Part shown: positions 54,575 to 64,000 of the stretch, in pieces
Layout of the letters: each line of letters starts with the position of its first letter
Position numbering within the stretch: position 1 is the stretch's first letter
Assembly (NCBI RefSeq): GCF_020150455.1
Contig: NZ_CP083740.1
Location: 4,216,001 to 4,280,000 of the forward strand
Length of the DNA stretch: 64,000 nt
Direction of reading: 5' to 3'
Origin: Bremerella sp. TYQ1
Lineage (GTDB): Bacteria; Planctomycetota; Planctomycetia; Pirellulales; Pirellulaceae
Position numbers and translations under genes: made by a program
The notes under the pieces: generated by a model
Databases searched by the model: none
What the model was told of the DNA's origin: nothing
The model's input: only the letters and a program-made list of their open reading frames with translations

Positions 54575-54602
54575 TCGTCGAACTGCGACACGCAGGCCCT
54601 AC

Positions 54603-54633
54603 AAAAAACGGCACCCAGATTACTGGGTGCCGT
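54603..54633 (-). terminator. Intrinsic terminator of ilvC
   Basis: On the minus strand an 11-bp perfect stem (54633-54623 with 54618-54608, ACGGCACCCAG) and a 4-nt loop are followed by six U (54608-54603). It stands 34 bp beyond the ilvC stop. Confidence 0.93.
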
Positions 54634-54666
54634 TTGATTATCAGCGTCGATTTGCGTGGAAGCAAA

Positions 54667-55671
<1,005 letters not shown>

Positions 55672-55730
55672 AGGATTGTTACTGGTTTCTAAACTGATGG
55701 GTAAATGGACGGTGAAAATGGTAGGGGGAA

Positions 55731-55812
55731 AGAGTTTTCAGTGTGAGGTGTACTGTTTTCAGTAAGAGAAAGAATCGGAGCCCTCTCTTACTGAAAACTT
55801 CAAACTGAAAAC
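55731..55812. repeat. Inverted-repeat element between ilvN and ilvC
   Basis: An imperfect inverted repeat with arms 55731-55776 and 55784-55812; both hold GTTTTCAG and TTTTCAGTAAGAGA. The same core, with the flanking GGATTCGGAG-like sequence, is found in the element at 20103-20219. It lies in the intergenic part of the ilvN-ilvC unit and may affect mRNA there. Confidence 0.65.
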
Positions 55813-55825
55813 GGCCACGAAGTGG

Positions 55826-56350
55826 CTACGCCTCGACGGCGTGCGGATCGTTGACTTGGTCGTCCAACGACATTCCGCTGCGAACCATGGCGATTCGTCC
55901 CGTCCTCACCAGCTCGCGGATTCCGTAGGGTCGCATCAAGTCGATGAATGCGACGATTTTGTTTTCGGTGCCGGAGATTTCGACAATCACCTCTTCACGG
56001 CCAACGTCAACAATGCGGCCGCGGAAGATGTCGACCAGTTCGTTGATTTCCGTGCGCGGTCCGCCTGGCTTGGCGGCGACTTTGATCAGCATGAGATCGC
56101 GTTCGACAAAGTCGGACGAGCTGACATCCAGCACGCGTACGACGGTGACGATCTTTTCCAGCTGCTTGCGTACCTGCTCTAGTACCGCATCATCCCCTAC
56201 GACGACGAACGTCATGCGTGAAAGATGTGGATCCTCGGTTTCCCCCACTGCAAGCGAATCGATGTTGTATCCGCGTGAGGCGAGCATCCCGGAAATGTGG
56301 GCGAGTACCCCGGGCACATTTTGTACCACCGCCGAGAGCACGTGACGCAT
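55826..56350 (-). CDS. ilvN: Acetolactate synthase small (regulatory) subunit
   Basis: A 174-residue protein with an N-terminal ACT domain (residues 3-78, HVLSAVVQNVPGVLAHISGM, RGYNIDSLAVG) that binds valine, and the C-terminal small-subunit domain with FRGRIVDVGREEVIVEISG. It activates and confers feedback control on the catalytic subunit IlvB, which is not in this window. The 322 bp upstream to the next gene hold no other gene; GCCCC/GGGGC near 56396-56419 form a weak hairpin in its leader. Confidence 0.93.
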   Translation of the reverse strand: MRHVLSAVVQNVPGVLAHISGMLASRGYNIDSLAVGETEDPHLSRMTFVVVGDDAVLEQVRKQLEKIVTVVRVLDVSSSDFVERDLMLIKVAAKPGGPRTEINELVDIFRGRIVDVGREEVIVEISGTENKIVAFIDLMRPYGIRELVRTGRIAMVRSGMSLDDQVNDPHAVEA

Positions 56351-56590
56351 TGTTTTCTCCCAGAACCGTAAATTGAAACCCGCATGATAGTTTGCCCCCC
56401 TTGCACCGACAAGAGGCGGGGCTTAGCCGCGAACTAAGGTGCCCTGGGGAAGCATTAGCTCCATCGTAATGCGGGATAAAATTACATGACGTGATGGAGC
56501 TGACCGATCTTGTTAAGACACCGCGAGTTACGACGAGTTCGGGTCCCTCCGATGAGGTTTCTTTTCGCACGCAGAAACGGGCATAAGTAT

Positions 56591-56619
56591 GCGACATCCC
56601 CTCGAAAAGGCCATATAAT
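56591..56619 (+). promoter_or_regulatory. Candidate sigma-70-type promoter
   Basis: TATAAT at 56614-56619 with GCGACA 17 bases upstream (56591-56596), 54 bp before the ATG of the gene at 56673. The -10 is perfect and the -35 matches in its last four bases. Confidence 0.5.
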
Positions 56620-56672
56620 CTGCCTCAGATATTGACTCTTCCGTCAGGGGCTTTGATCGGGGGAATTTAAGG

Positions 56673-57107
56673 ATGGCTGATATCTATCTACTGGGGCATG
56701 GCGAGTGGCAATCTCGTGGAACTGCCAAGGCATTTTGCCAGGTCCCTAAGAACACGAGCGTGGTCTTTTACACGCCGGTCGGACGTTTCATCAACAGTGA
56801 CCAAACGGCCGAAATCATGCGCGGCGATCCGAACGCGCTGGAACCTTATCAAACGATCCGTCAGTTCAAGCAGTGCCCAAACCTGACGCTCTCTGATGGT
56901 GTGTTCGGCGACGAGATCACGGCCCTGCTCCGAACTGGCGTCCGCTTTGCCCGCGTCTTGGTGCCGACCTCCTTGGAAGACCTCATGGAGAAGTACGCCG
57001 GCAACAAACTGTACTGGCTGGCCTGCCGCGTGATGTTCAATCACCTCGACACCACCCAAGGCGGCTTCAACGACGACTACCGCCCCGGCACCGGAGTTGG
57101 GGTTTAG
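56673..57107 (+). CDS. Possible Stv-type adhesin-domain protein
   Basis: A 144-residue protein that begins IYLLGHGEW and continues with CQVPKNTSVVFYTPVGRFI and CPNLTLSD, a layout like the Stv domain (GHG near the N-terminus, then V-P-x-G-T-x-x-x-F-Y). I am not sure of this match. No signal peptide is seen. AAGG lies just before the ATG. The gene has its own candidate promoter and is convergent with 57193-57582. Confidence 0.6.
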   Translation: MADIYLLGHGEWQSRGTAKAFCQVPKNTSVVFYTPVGRFINSDQTAEIMRGDPNALEPYQTIRQFKQCPNLTLSDGVFGDEITALLRTGVRFARVLVPTSLEDLMEKYAGNKLYWLACRVMFNHLDTTQGGFNDDYRPGTGVGV

Positions 57108-57147
57108 CTTGGCGTTGGGCTAGCGACTCGATCAGCCAATGGAAGGT

Positions 57148-57180
57148 TAAAAATCATGCCCACATTGGCGTGGGCATGAT
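57148..57180 (-). terminator. Hairpin terminator between convergent genes
   Basis: ATCATGCCCAC (57153-57163) pairs with GTGGGCATGAT (57170-57180). On the minus strand five U follow (57152-57148). It serves the gene at 57193 and perhaps also the plus-strand gene ending at 57107. The stem is the same as that of the repeat at 53266-53289. Confidence 0.7.
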
Positions 57181-57192
57181 TCGGCGTGAACG

Positions 57193-57582
57193 TTACGTTC
57201 GATATACAGAGCGGAACATGTGTCCGTCTTTGAAGGACATCTCGAAGATCTCTGGCAGGCCGTTGTCTTTTTGTTTCACGTAGAAGTGAAAGGCGCTGCC
57301 TTTGTCGTCGCGGCCGGTGAAGTGGAGACAGAAACCGCCGGCTCGCATGTTCTCCGTTTGGTGGGCACCTTGCTCGATGGTGAAGACACGTCTGGAGAAC
57401 GGGTCCATCGAAACATCGATTAGGCTTTGACACCAAGGATGGTTGAAGCGGTTCTTGGCATCGAACAACGCTTTGGCAATGCCTGCTTCGTCGAACGAGT
57501 CGAGAAAGGCCTGATACTCGCCATACTTGTCGGCATACTTCTTGAGCTCAGTATTCCAGCCTGGTTTGAACTTTAGCGCCAT
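57193..57582 (-). CDS. Small conserved protein of unknown function
   Basis: A 129-residue soluble protein (FKPGWNTELKKYADKYGEYQ; FCLHFTGRDDKGSAFHFYVK). No family or targeting signal is recognised. It ends in a hairpin terminator. The 285 bp upstream to the TPR gene hold no other gene that I can support. Confidence 0.65.
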   Translation of the reverse strand: MALKFKPGWNTELKKYADKYGEYQAFLDSFDEAGIAKALFDAKNRFNHPWCQSLIDVSMDPFSRRVFTIEQGAHQTENMRAGGFCLHFTGRDDKGSAFHFYVKQKDNGLPEIFEMSFKDGHMFRSVYRT

Positions 57583-57867
57583 AAACTATTCCCCCGAATG
57601 GTAAGACGTTAGAACTACAATCGGGCAGTTATAGAGCAGCACGAAGCTGGCGTCTACAGAACAATTCCAAGAACGAGTTTCCCCGCTAGCGCAATGTAAG
57701 CTGGCCTACGAAAGGACGATTCCTGCAGATGCAGAGTTGACGGTAACTTCTTGAAATAATTCAGTCTGACTGCGCTCTATGGTAAACTTTCACCTAGCCT
57801 CATCCTCGGGACGACTATCTATTTAGGTACGCTTGGCTTTTTTAAACATTTGCCTCATCCACAGCTC

Positions 57868-59286
57868 ATGCCGACATCACGAATGAATCGGGTTTCGTTT
57901 TACTTTCTTTTAACTGTCTTATGCTTGTCGGGCATCGGCGACACTGCCGCTGCTGAGTTAGATCAGGCGTTTCTTGACGAGGCGATTCAGCTAATCAAAT
58001 CAGATAAATTCGATCAAGCTGAAGCATTGGCTAAGAAAACTCAGCAATCGAAAGAAGCGTCGATCGAGGCACTCACCATTCTGGCTCAGTGCCGAATCTG
58101 GCAGGACGATCCTATTCAGGCGATTGCGTATCTGAATCAAGCGTTGAAAGCCTCCCGTGACGATGCTTTCAACGCGTACTATCGCGTTTCGACCGCCTTA
58201 CTACCCAAGCTATATCAGCAAAAAGATTTGGACGAAGTCGATCAGAATTATTTCAAGTTTTATCTTGGAGAGATGAACGGCAAACTCGAGCAGAACTCTC
58301 AAGAGGTCGAAATCCTAATTTATCGCAGCGACATGATTGAAAATATGGAACTCGCGTCCGGTTTTGACAATAAAATTCAACCATTAAGCGTGCGCTACGA
58401 CTTTGCGATATGCGATGTGACAATGGCCCTCGGTGCGGCCTCTGAGAAAGAACTCTGGACTTGCTACCATAGTCGTACTCACCTTTGGAATATGCGCGCC
58501 GACTTGGGAGATCAATTCTGTTTTCAGCAGCAAGTGAATGATCTCCGTCAAATGATTCTATATTCGAGCGACCCCGAAGATGAAATGCCTAAGCTTGGCG
58601 AAGCTCTCTTAAATGCTGGCAAGTATCAGGAAGTAATGGATCTAATCCCTGAGCAAATGGATCACCTGACATCTTCTACCGTGGGTCAGTGGTTAAGCAT
58701 CAAAGCGGATTGCTTGATGGCACGAAAGCAATTCCAAAAAGCAATCTTGGCCTACTCTAGGCTTATCATCCATCGCAAAAAAGAATCCAAAGAAGAATTC
58801 CTCGTATCTCCATTGATGCAGAGAGCTGACTGCTATTTTGAACTGCAGCAATATGAAAGAGCCATCATCGATTTGGATCGCTCTATTGAACTGGATCAAA
58901 CCGCGACGATTCCAGGCTTTGAGCGACTTCAGCATGCCTCGCAGTGGTCGTCAAAGTACCGTGTCATGCTCCGCCAGGGTCGCTGGGATGAGATTCAGGT
59001 AGCAATCGATGGCGAAGAGTCCGCGTCCAATTTTCCCCATTCGGCTCGTTATCATCGAGCATGCTACTTCATGGAGCTGAAACGCTGGGAAGAGGCTGAG
59101 AGAGACTTCAATGTCCTGATAAAGTCTAAACAGAGTGACGACTATGACACCTACCGCAACCTAGCGATTGTGTGCCGGCATCTCGGAAAGAAAGACCTCG
59201 CCGAACAATACGCCGCGCGAGCTCAAAAAATCTACGATAGCTTTGATCCGTGGGAAAAGAGCTACGTTGATGAAAACGCCCCATAG
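57868..59286 (+). CDS. Secreted TPR-repeat protein
   Basis: A 472-residue protein with a signal peptide (NRVSFYFLLTVLCLSGIGDTAAA) and TPR-type helix pairs along its length, e.g. FDQAEALAKKTQQSKEASIE, DDPIQAIAYLNQALKASRDD, FQKAILAYSRLIIH, QYERAIIDLDRSIELDQTAT and RWEEAERDFNVLIKSKQSDD. The ATG at 57868 is chosen for its distance to the signal core; TTG at 57850 is possible. Codons are somewhat richer in A+T than those of the metabolic genes. It converges on the sulfatase gene. Confidence 0.8.
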   Translation: MPTSRMNRVSFYFLLTVLCLSGIGDTAAAELDQAFLDEAIQLIKSDKFDQAEALAKKTQQSKEASIEALTILAQCRIWQDDPIQAIAYLNQALKASRDDAFNAYYRVSTALLPKLYQQKDLDEVDQNYFKFYLGEMNGKLEQNSQEVEILIYRSDMIENMELASGFDNKIQPLSVRYDFAICDVTMALGAASEKELWTCYHSRTHLWNMRADLGDQFCFQQQVNDLRQMILYSSDPEDEMPKLGEALLNAGKYQEVMDLIPEQMDHLTSSTVGQWLSIKADCLMARKQFQKAILAYSRLIIHRKKESKEEFLVSPLMQRADCYFELQQYERAIIDLDRSIELDQTATIPGFERLQHASQWSSKYRVMLRQGRWDEIQVAIDGEESASNFPHSARYHRACYFMELKRWEEAERDFNVLIKSKQSDDYDTYRNLAIVCRHLGKKDLAEQYAARAQKIYDSFDPWEKSYVDENAP

Positions 59287-59384
59287 CGGCCTCCGTGTTG
59301 CGCGGGAATCTATCGGGGAGCGGAACTCGTGCGTTCTTTTCGGACACCAATCATCATGCTGCGTCCGGGCGGTGGATTTAACGG

Positions 59385-60785
59385 CTACTCTAGTGGCTCT
59401 TTGGCTTCTTTCATGAAGTCGGCCATCATTTGGACGATCGTAGGATGATCTTTGGCGATGTCGGTCGTTTCGCCGATGTCGACGCTAAGATCGTACAGTT
59501 CGATCGGTTTGTCGGGGGCCTGACGGACCGCTTTGAATTTGCCCATGCGTGCCGCTTCCATCTTTGCGAACGACGAATACGAGATGCGGCTTTTCGGATC
59601 TGGTTTGCGATTGGCGACGACCACTTTCTGCTGTTGGTCGAGCAGCGTTGGCAACATGCTCAGGCCGTCGTTCAGCGGAACTTCCTTCGCATCGGTCAAA
59701 TCGGCGTACGTTGCCATCACGTCGTAGGCATTGAAGGTGATGCCGCTTTCGGTGCCGGGCTTGATCTTGCCAGGCCAAACGGCGATGAATGGCACGCGAA
59801 TGCCCCCTTCGTACACGGTTCGTTTGAAACCACGCAGCGGACCGTTGGAATCGAAGAACCCATGCTTGTGCCCTCCTTCATCGTGAGGCCCATTGTCCGA
59901 CGTAAAAATGAGCAGCGTGTTGTCTTCGATCTTCAACTCTTTCAGCAGATCGCGAAGCTTACCGACATCGCCATCCATGCGGGTAATCATCGCGGCGAAT
60001 CCTTTTTCGACGTTGGGCCAATCTTTGTCGGCATATTGGCCGTAGTCGGGAACTTCCTGACCGTCGCCGGTGACGCGGCCCCCTTCGTTGTTGGTGTGCG
60101 GAATGGTCCAATGAATGTGAAGGAGGAACGGCTTTTCGTGATTGCGTCGTACGAAGTCGAATGCTTCCTGCGTCATGACATCGTGCGAGTATGTCTTGCG
60201 AGCATCCAACTTGGCCACGCGACCGCGGGCCTGAGGATCGTCCATCAAGACGTTGCCTTCCAGCGGAAGCTTCTCGACTTTGTCCCCTTCGCAGCGCCAG
60301 ATGTATGGCGGGTAATAGTTATGGGCGTCGCTTTGTTCGAGGTAACCACACCAAAAATCAAAGCCGTGATAAATCGGTTCGCCGCCGCTGCCAGGCGTGC
60401 CCATCGCCCACTTACCGACGCCGCCGGTGGTGTAGCCTTGCTCTTTCATCAGCTCGGCGATCGTGTGATCGGAAGGCTTCATCGTGTACGGCTTGTTATC
60501 GTTGATCGGCTGATGCCCGAGGCTGCGACCGGTCCACAACACCAACCGCGAAGGTCGGCAGACGGTACAGCCGGCGTAGAAGCTGGTCAGCTTAATCCCA
60601 TCGGAAGCCATCTCGTCGAGCTTCGGCGTGGCGATCTTCTTCTGGCCGAACGAACCCAAGTCGCCGTAACCGAGATCGTCGACGTAAATGAAGATGACGT
60701 TCGGCTTGTCTCCATCGGCCGCGGAAGCCATAGCAGGAACCGCCAAAGACAAACCAATGACAAGCATCAAGAACAGGCGAAGCAT
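59385..60785 (-). CDS. Secreted sulfatase (type I, formylglycine)
   Basis: A 466-residue protein with a signal peptide (RLFLMLVIGLSLAVPAMASA). The sulfatase fold begins at NVIFIYVDDLGYGDLGSFG (metal-binding D36, D37). The active-site motif C76-R-P-S-R with C76 to be made formylglycine, and GTGRS-like LWTGRSLG, are intact. Further landmarks are GKWAMGTPGSG and FTSDNGPHDEGGHKHGF. Such enzymes are very numerous in marine planctomycetes and release sulfate from algal polysaccharides. The substrate cannot be told. No anaerobic maturase adjoins. ATG 60783-60785 is set by the signal peptide. Confidence 0.93.
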   Translation of the reverse strand: MLRLFLMLVIGLSLAVPAMASAADGDKPNVIFIYVDDLGYGDLGSFGQKKIATPKLDEMASDGIKLTSFYAGCTVCRPSRLVLWTGRSLGHQPINDNKPYTMKPSDHTIAELMKEQGYTTGGVGKWAMGTPGSGGEPIYHGFDFWCGYLEQSDAHNYYPPYIWRCEGDKVEKLPLEGNVLMDDPQARGRVAKLDARKTYSHDVMTQEAFDFVRRNHEKPFLLHIHWTIPHTNNEGGRVTGDGQEVPDYGQYADKDWPNVEKGFAAMITRMDGDVGKLRDLLKELKIEDNTLLIFTSDNGPHDEGGHKHGFFDSNGPLRGFKRTVYEGGIRVPFIAVWPGKIKPGTESGITFNAYDVMATYADLTDAKEVPLNDGLSMLPTLLDQQQKVVVANRKPDPKSRISYSSFAKMEAARMGKFKAVRQAPDKPIELYDLSVDIGETTDIAKDHPTIVQMMADFMKEAKEPLE

Positions 60786-60947
60786 GGGAGGGACCTTACG
60801 CACGAGAGCAACATGTTTCGGGATTTCGGGAAGGAGGCTGTCTAGTATTGCTTGCTCTGGGGGTGCGGTCAAATTTTGCTCGTCACAAGTTGAGAAAGAT
60901 CAACCAATCGGCCGTATAAGGAAGATTCGAGCAGTGCAATCCGTCGT

Positions 60948-61691
60948 TTATTGTTCGGAAACAAATGACCCAATGAAGTTGAAAAGATCATCCGCTTTTG
61001 GTGGAGAATACCTAGGAGATCTACAAACAAACACTCGTTCGGGATTCTGGTGCAACTTAAAATTGGGTTCTTGAATCTGGATCCAATTGACTTCTGGCTC
61101 TTCAGACTCCACCTCAGAACAAATGTGACGATCTTCCCGGATCTTCCAGAGTTGTTCCTCGTTTAATGGACGCATTTGCAGTATTGACCAGTCATTCGAT
61201 GAACAGAAATAGCATGGCAATAAATCATCATATTCATCGCGTGAACAATATTTGTCTCTCAAGAACACAACTTCGCCAATCCAACGATTCGCAATCGCAT
61301 AAGCGAGCCAATTGCCAGGGCATAGGGACTCTAAATCCGAAGATCTGCTAGAAATATCTCGATGAAGGATCTCTGAAACGATTTCAATATATCCAGAATC
61401 GCCCATGCCAAGATCAGCATGAGCATCTAGGTGCACTAAACGAAAGGGTGCTTTCAATTCGCCGTTCTCTATCCACTTCTTAATAGCGTCAAAAGCTTTA
61501 TCGTGATCTTCGGCAATGATTCCCGCAGTCGGTCGCTCAGAACAGAGCAAACACTTTGTCTTGAGAAATTCCTCAATTTCATTCGTCGCTCTAATTTGAT
61601 ATTGCGAATCGTCCGGTCGTGTTCCTGATAGAGGAAATAAGCATCGAGGCGTTACGAAGTAGTCTAAATCGATAGACAGCAGATTTTGCAT
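60948..61691 (-). CDS. UPF0489-family protein
   Basis: A 247-residue protein with NLLSIDLDYF at the start and the central motif FRLVHLDAHADLGMG, typical of UPF0489 (C5orf22-like) proteins and close in form to arginase/deacetylase metal motifs. AEDHDKAFDAI precedes it. It should bind a metal, but no reaction is known. The gene is clearly richer in A+T than its neighbours and lies 10 bp behind the GDPD gene on the same strand, which suggests a recent arrival in an operon. Confidence 0.75.
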   Translation of the reverse strand: MQNLLSIDLDYFVTPRCLFPLSGTRPDDSQYQIRATNEIEEFLKTKCLLCSERPTAGIIAEDHDKAFDAIKKWIENGELKAPFRLVHLDAHADLGMGDSGYIEIVSEILHRDISSRSSDLESLCPGNWLAYAIANRWIGEVVFLRDKYCSRDEYDDLLPCYFCSSNDWSILQMRPLNEEQLWKIREDRHICSEVESEEPEVNWIQIQEPNFKLHQNPERVFVCRSPRYSPPKADDLFNFIGSFVSEQ

Positions 61692-61701
61692 TTTAGAATC
61701 T

Positions 61702-63534
61702 CTATTGCTCTGCGACTTTCGGTTCGATCCCCAACAGGCCTGAGAATTCCAACAGCAAGCGTTGGGGGGCGTTCATTTCGGCGCGCTGTTTGAGGACCGA
61801 TCTAGCCAGCGCCGGCTTGTCGGTCAGCAGGCCGTCGACGCCTCGGCTTATCATCGCCGACATCGTCGCGGCGTCGTTGACCGTCCAGACGAAGACCTGT
61901 TTGCCGTTGTCGTGTGCTTCGTCGATCACCAGCGGATCGGCGAACGTTGCGTTGATGGCCAGGAAGTCGGCTTCCAGCTTTTTCATGTTCCCCGCGGCGA
62001 CCGACATCAGCAGTCCGACTTTCCACTCAGGCTTGATCGATTTCATCTTTTCCACGCCGGGACGTTTGAGCGACATGGCCATGACTTGATCGTTCATTCC
62101 CGCTTGATCGACGATATCGGCGACGCGTTGTTCCAGCATCTGATCGTGACCGTAGTACTTCAGCTCGATGTTCACGCCCACTTTGTCTTTGCACAACGCA
62201 AGCACTTCGGCAAGCGTCGGTACCCGTTGGTCGGCAAAGTCGGGCGAATACCACGTGCCGATGTCGATCTCTTTCAGGTCCTCGACGTTAGCGTCCCAGA
62301 TTTTCAGTGGATTCTTCGAGAGCTTCATGAAGTCGCTATCGTGCATCACCACCACTTCGCCATCCACCGTTTCCTGGACGTCCAGTTCGATCCAATCGGC
62401 ACCGTCATCGATCGCTTGCTGGAACGAAGCGAGCGTGTTCTCAGGCGCTTTGCTGGAAGCTCCGCGATGGGCCATGATCTGTACGTTGTCTTCCAGTTGA
62501 ATCGATTCGACCGCGGCAATACCGATCAACACGGCGATCAGTATGCCAGCCACGGCGACGACCGTCAGCCGCAGCCGGGTGATCTGCGGGATGGCGTATG
62601 TCCCTTCCTCGCCGAACTGCACCAGTTCAAATTCCTCAGCTTGGGCCCAGTTTTGATACAGCGTGAACAGCATCGCCGTGAACGTCGTCGTACCGAGCAA
62701 GTTGCCGGCCAGGTTCACCACCGTCAGACACAACAGCGCAAAGCCGATCGCCATGACTAACGACTGCAAAGAGGTCGTCGAATCAGGTGCCACTTGTTGC
62801 CACAGCCATGTCACCACCGCCGACGCGATGGAAGAAATCACCATGATGGTGACGGCCCAGCCGATAATCCAAAGCACAATCGGCCGCCGCTTGCCGTGCG
62901 ATCGCTGTCGACTTTGGCGTAACGCTTCGGTCGGCGAAAGTCGCTCGAACACCAGCAGCGGTAGCGCGAAGAAGTAACTTGCCATCAACCACAACACGAC
63001 ACTGACCAGTCCAATCGCCAGCACAACACCAATCCCCACCGCAACGCGAAAGACCGGTGGATTCTCTTTCAAGTAATAGTTGATGTCATATTCCGTCAGC
63101 AGCGAGAAATAAACGATTGCCGCGATCACCAAAAACGGCGCAATCGCACCGATCAAAATCACAATGATCCGCAACGTCAGCCGCACCACCTGCAAACCAT
63201 GCAGCATGGCGAACCGCACCGCACCGATCGGCGACAACTTCTGCCCTGCCGATCGGGCCATCAACACGCCCAACAGCGACGTCTGTTCCAGAAACACGAT
63301 CCCCAGCCAAAGCGATCCAACGACAATCAAGCAAACCCATCCGGCCGGGCCGAGAAAGAACAGTGCGATATCGACGTCCGACAGAACGTCGTCGCCAAAC
63401 GTTGCTAGAAACGTGCGAAACAAACTACTCAACAGCGGAGTCAGCAGAATGAACGCCAGAATCTTGTAAAGAATGTCGGTAGCGAAAAGCGTTTTCCAGC
63501 ACGCAGAAAAAGATTTCGAGGCCTGGGCAATCAT
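61702..63534 (-). CDS. Membrane-anchored glycerophosphodiester phosphodiesterase
   Basis: A 610-residue protein. The first 330 residues contain about seven membrane helices of the GDPD-associated membrane domain (LYKILAFILLTPLL; FERLSPTEALRQSRQRSHGK). The GDPD domain covers about 350-590 with the catalytic set in MAHRGASSKAPENTLASF, WIELDVQETVDGEVVVMHD and NIELKYYG. It hydrolyses glycerophosphodiesters to glycerol 3-phosphate and an alcohol. The order and length match other fused GDPD proteins. It is the first gene of a minus-strand run with the UPF0489 gene. Confidence 0.92.
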   Translation of the reverse strand: MIAQASKSFSACWKTLFATDILYKILAFILLTPLLSSLFRTFLATFGDDVLSDVDIALFFLGPAGWVCLIVVGSLWLGIVFLEQTSLLGVLMARSAGQKLSPIGAVRFAMLHGLQVVRLTLRIIVILIGAIAPFLVIAAIVYFSLLTEYDINYYLKENPPVFRVAVGIGVVLAIGLVSVVLWLMASYFFALPLLVFERLSPTEALRQSRQRSHGKRRPIVLWIIGWAVTIMVISSIASAVVTWLWQQVAPDSTTSLQSLVMAIGFALLCLTVVNLAGNLLGTTTFTAMLFTLYQNWAQAEEFELVQFGEEGTYAIPQITRLRLTVVAVAGILIAVLIGIAAVESIQLEDNVQIMAHRGASSKAPENTLASFQQAIDDGADWIELDVQETVDGEVVVMHDSDFMKLSKNPLKIWDANVEDLKEIDIGTWYSPDFADQRVPTLAEVLALCKDKVGVNIELKYYGHDQMLEQRVADIVDQAGMNDQVMAMSLKRPGVEKMKSIKPEWKVGLLMSVAAGNMKKLEADFLAINATFADPLVIDEAHDNGKQVFVWTVNDAATMSAMISRGVDGLLTDKPALARSVLKQRAEMNAPQRLLLEFSGLLGIEPKVAEQ

Positions 63535-63590
63535 AGTCAGCTCGTCTCTCGGAAATTCGTCGCGTGATGCGGAAGCCTCATGCTTTCGCT

Positions 63591-64000
63591 TTAAAACAAG
63601 TGATACGCCTTCGCATAGAGTGTCTCGGCCAGCGTTTCGTCGTTGGCCCGACGGAGCAAATCATAGTATCCGTACGGGTACTTGAACACATGTCCGATGC
63701 CCACCGCTTTGTCCCCTCGCTGCTGCCAATATTTGGCCTGATTTGGCCGCAGCAGACTAGGAGCATGATCTTTAATTTTCCGAGCGTCCCGGCCAGGTCC
63801 TTTTCGTGTGACGGTCACATACTTGCGAAACGCCGTACGACAGCCCTCGGCCAGTTCTTCATCGCCATCGGCAGCCAACTCAACCAATGCCTGGCCAAAC
63901 GTCAGCATGTGACCGGCGAATCCTTGCCCATGGCCAACGAATCGGTCGATTGCGGTGCTGGCCTCTTGCAGGACAAAACGCGATGCCGCAACCGAATCGG
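63591..64000 (-). CDS. Protein of unknown function, 5' end outside the window
   Basis: The minus-strand frame is open from the window edge to the stop at 63591, giving 135 visible residues. They include FVGHGQGFAGHMLTFGQALV, RKGPGRDARKIKDHAPSLLR and YPYGYYDLLRRANDETLAET. No family is recognised. The ATG at 63908 is internal, because the sequence before it is equally protein-like. It lies 56 bp upstream of the GDPD gene on the same strand. Confidence 0.6.
   Translation of the reverse strand, partial: DSVAASRFVLQEASTAIDRFVGHGQGFAGHMLTFGQALVELAADGDEELAEGCRTAFRKYVTVTRKGPGRDARKIKDHAPSLLRPNQAKYWQQRGDKAVGIGHVFKYPYGYYDLLRRANDETLAETLYAKAYHLF

Noticed and set aside
53250..54600. CRISPR array
   Set aside because: Only two spaced copies of an 83-bp unit flank a gene; there are no regular short spacers or cas genes.

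Overview
The window comes from a planctomycete, most likely a member of the Pirellulaceae (Blastopirellula/Bremerella-like). Several features point there: a HYExAFE-family protein, SHD1 plus PQQ-propeller and DUF1570 proteins, a subtilase with a planctomycete extracellular N-terminus (basic stretch followed by LEVRSMMAAD), a sulfatase, and many secreted proteins without known relatives. Metabolic genes are scattered singly or in pairs. No tRNA, CRISPR array, insertion sequence or phage gene was seen. One possible 5S-rRNA-like structured region is only tentative.

Region by region. 0-5 kb: a cut-off LptF/LptG permease and a PAP2 phosphatase, then a minus-strand run purH-trpC-hupE behind a promoter that carries an inverted repeat. 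5-10 kb: a GYF_2/DUF4282 membrane protein, an M3 oligopeptidase, an MnmE-like GTPase without the usual C-terminus, and a sulfite-oxidase-fold molybdoenzyme. 10-20 kb: a TPR-like protein, an 878-residue REC/HD-GYP/REC/GGDEF/CBS regulator, purU, a YkgJ-type cysteine-cluster protein, hisS, the HYExAFE protein and a HemD-HemE fusion.

20.4-31.6 kb holds the most striking system: eight tightly packed plus-strand genes. They encode a zinc-ribbon/TM/vWA protein, a secreted TPR-like protein, a TolQ/ExbB-type channel, two ExbD/TolR proteins, an 885-residue secreted TPR protein, a 1227-residue single-pass protein with repeated helical modules, and a secreted 313-residue protein. This looks like a proton-motive-force-driven envelope machine of unknown purpose.

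31.6-46 kb: a parvulin-type PPIase, secreted proteins of unknown function, a DUF1570 metalloprotease-like protein, a TrkA-C membrane protein, DUF3616, two overlapping membrane proteins, a PQQ-propeller protein that overlaps its convergent neighbour, and a 1137-residue subtilase preceded by a hairpin-rich untranslated region. 46-54 kb: an accessory stretch with a membrane-anchored Mrr-type nuclease, three paralogous secreted proteins of an unrecognised family, and short palindromic repeats. 54-64 kb: ilvN-ilvC, a possible Stv-like protein, a TPR lipoprotein-like or secreted protein, a sulfatase, a UPF0489 protein, a membrane-anchored GDPD and a gene cut by the window end.
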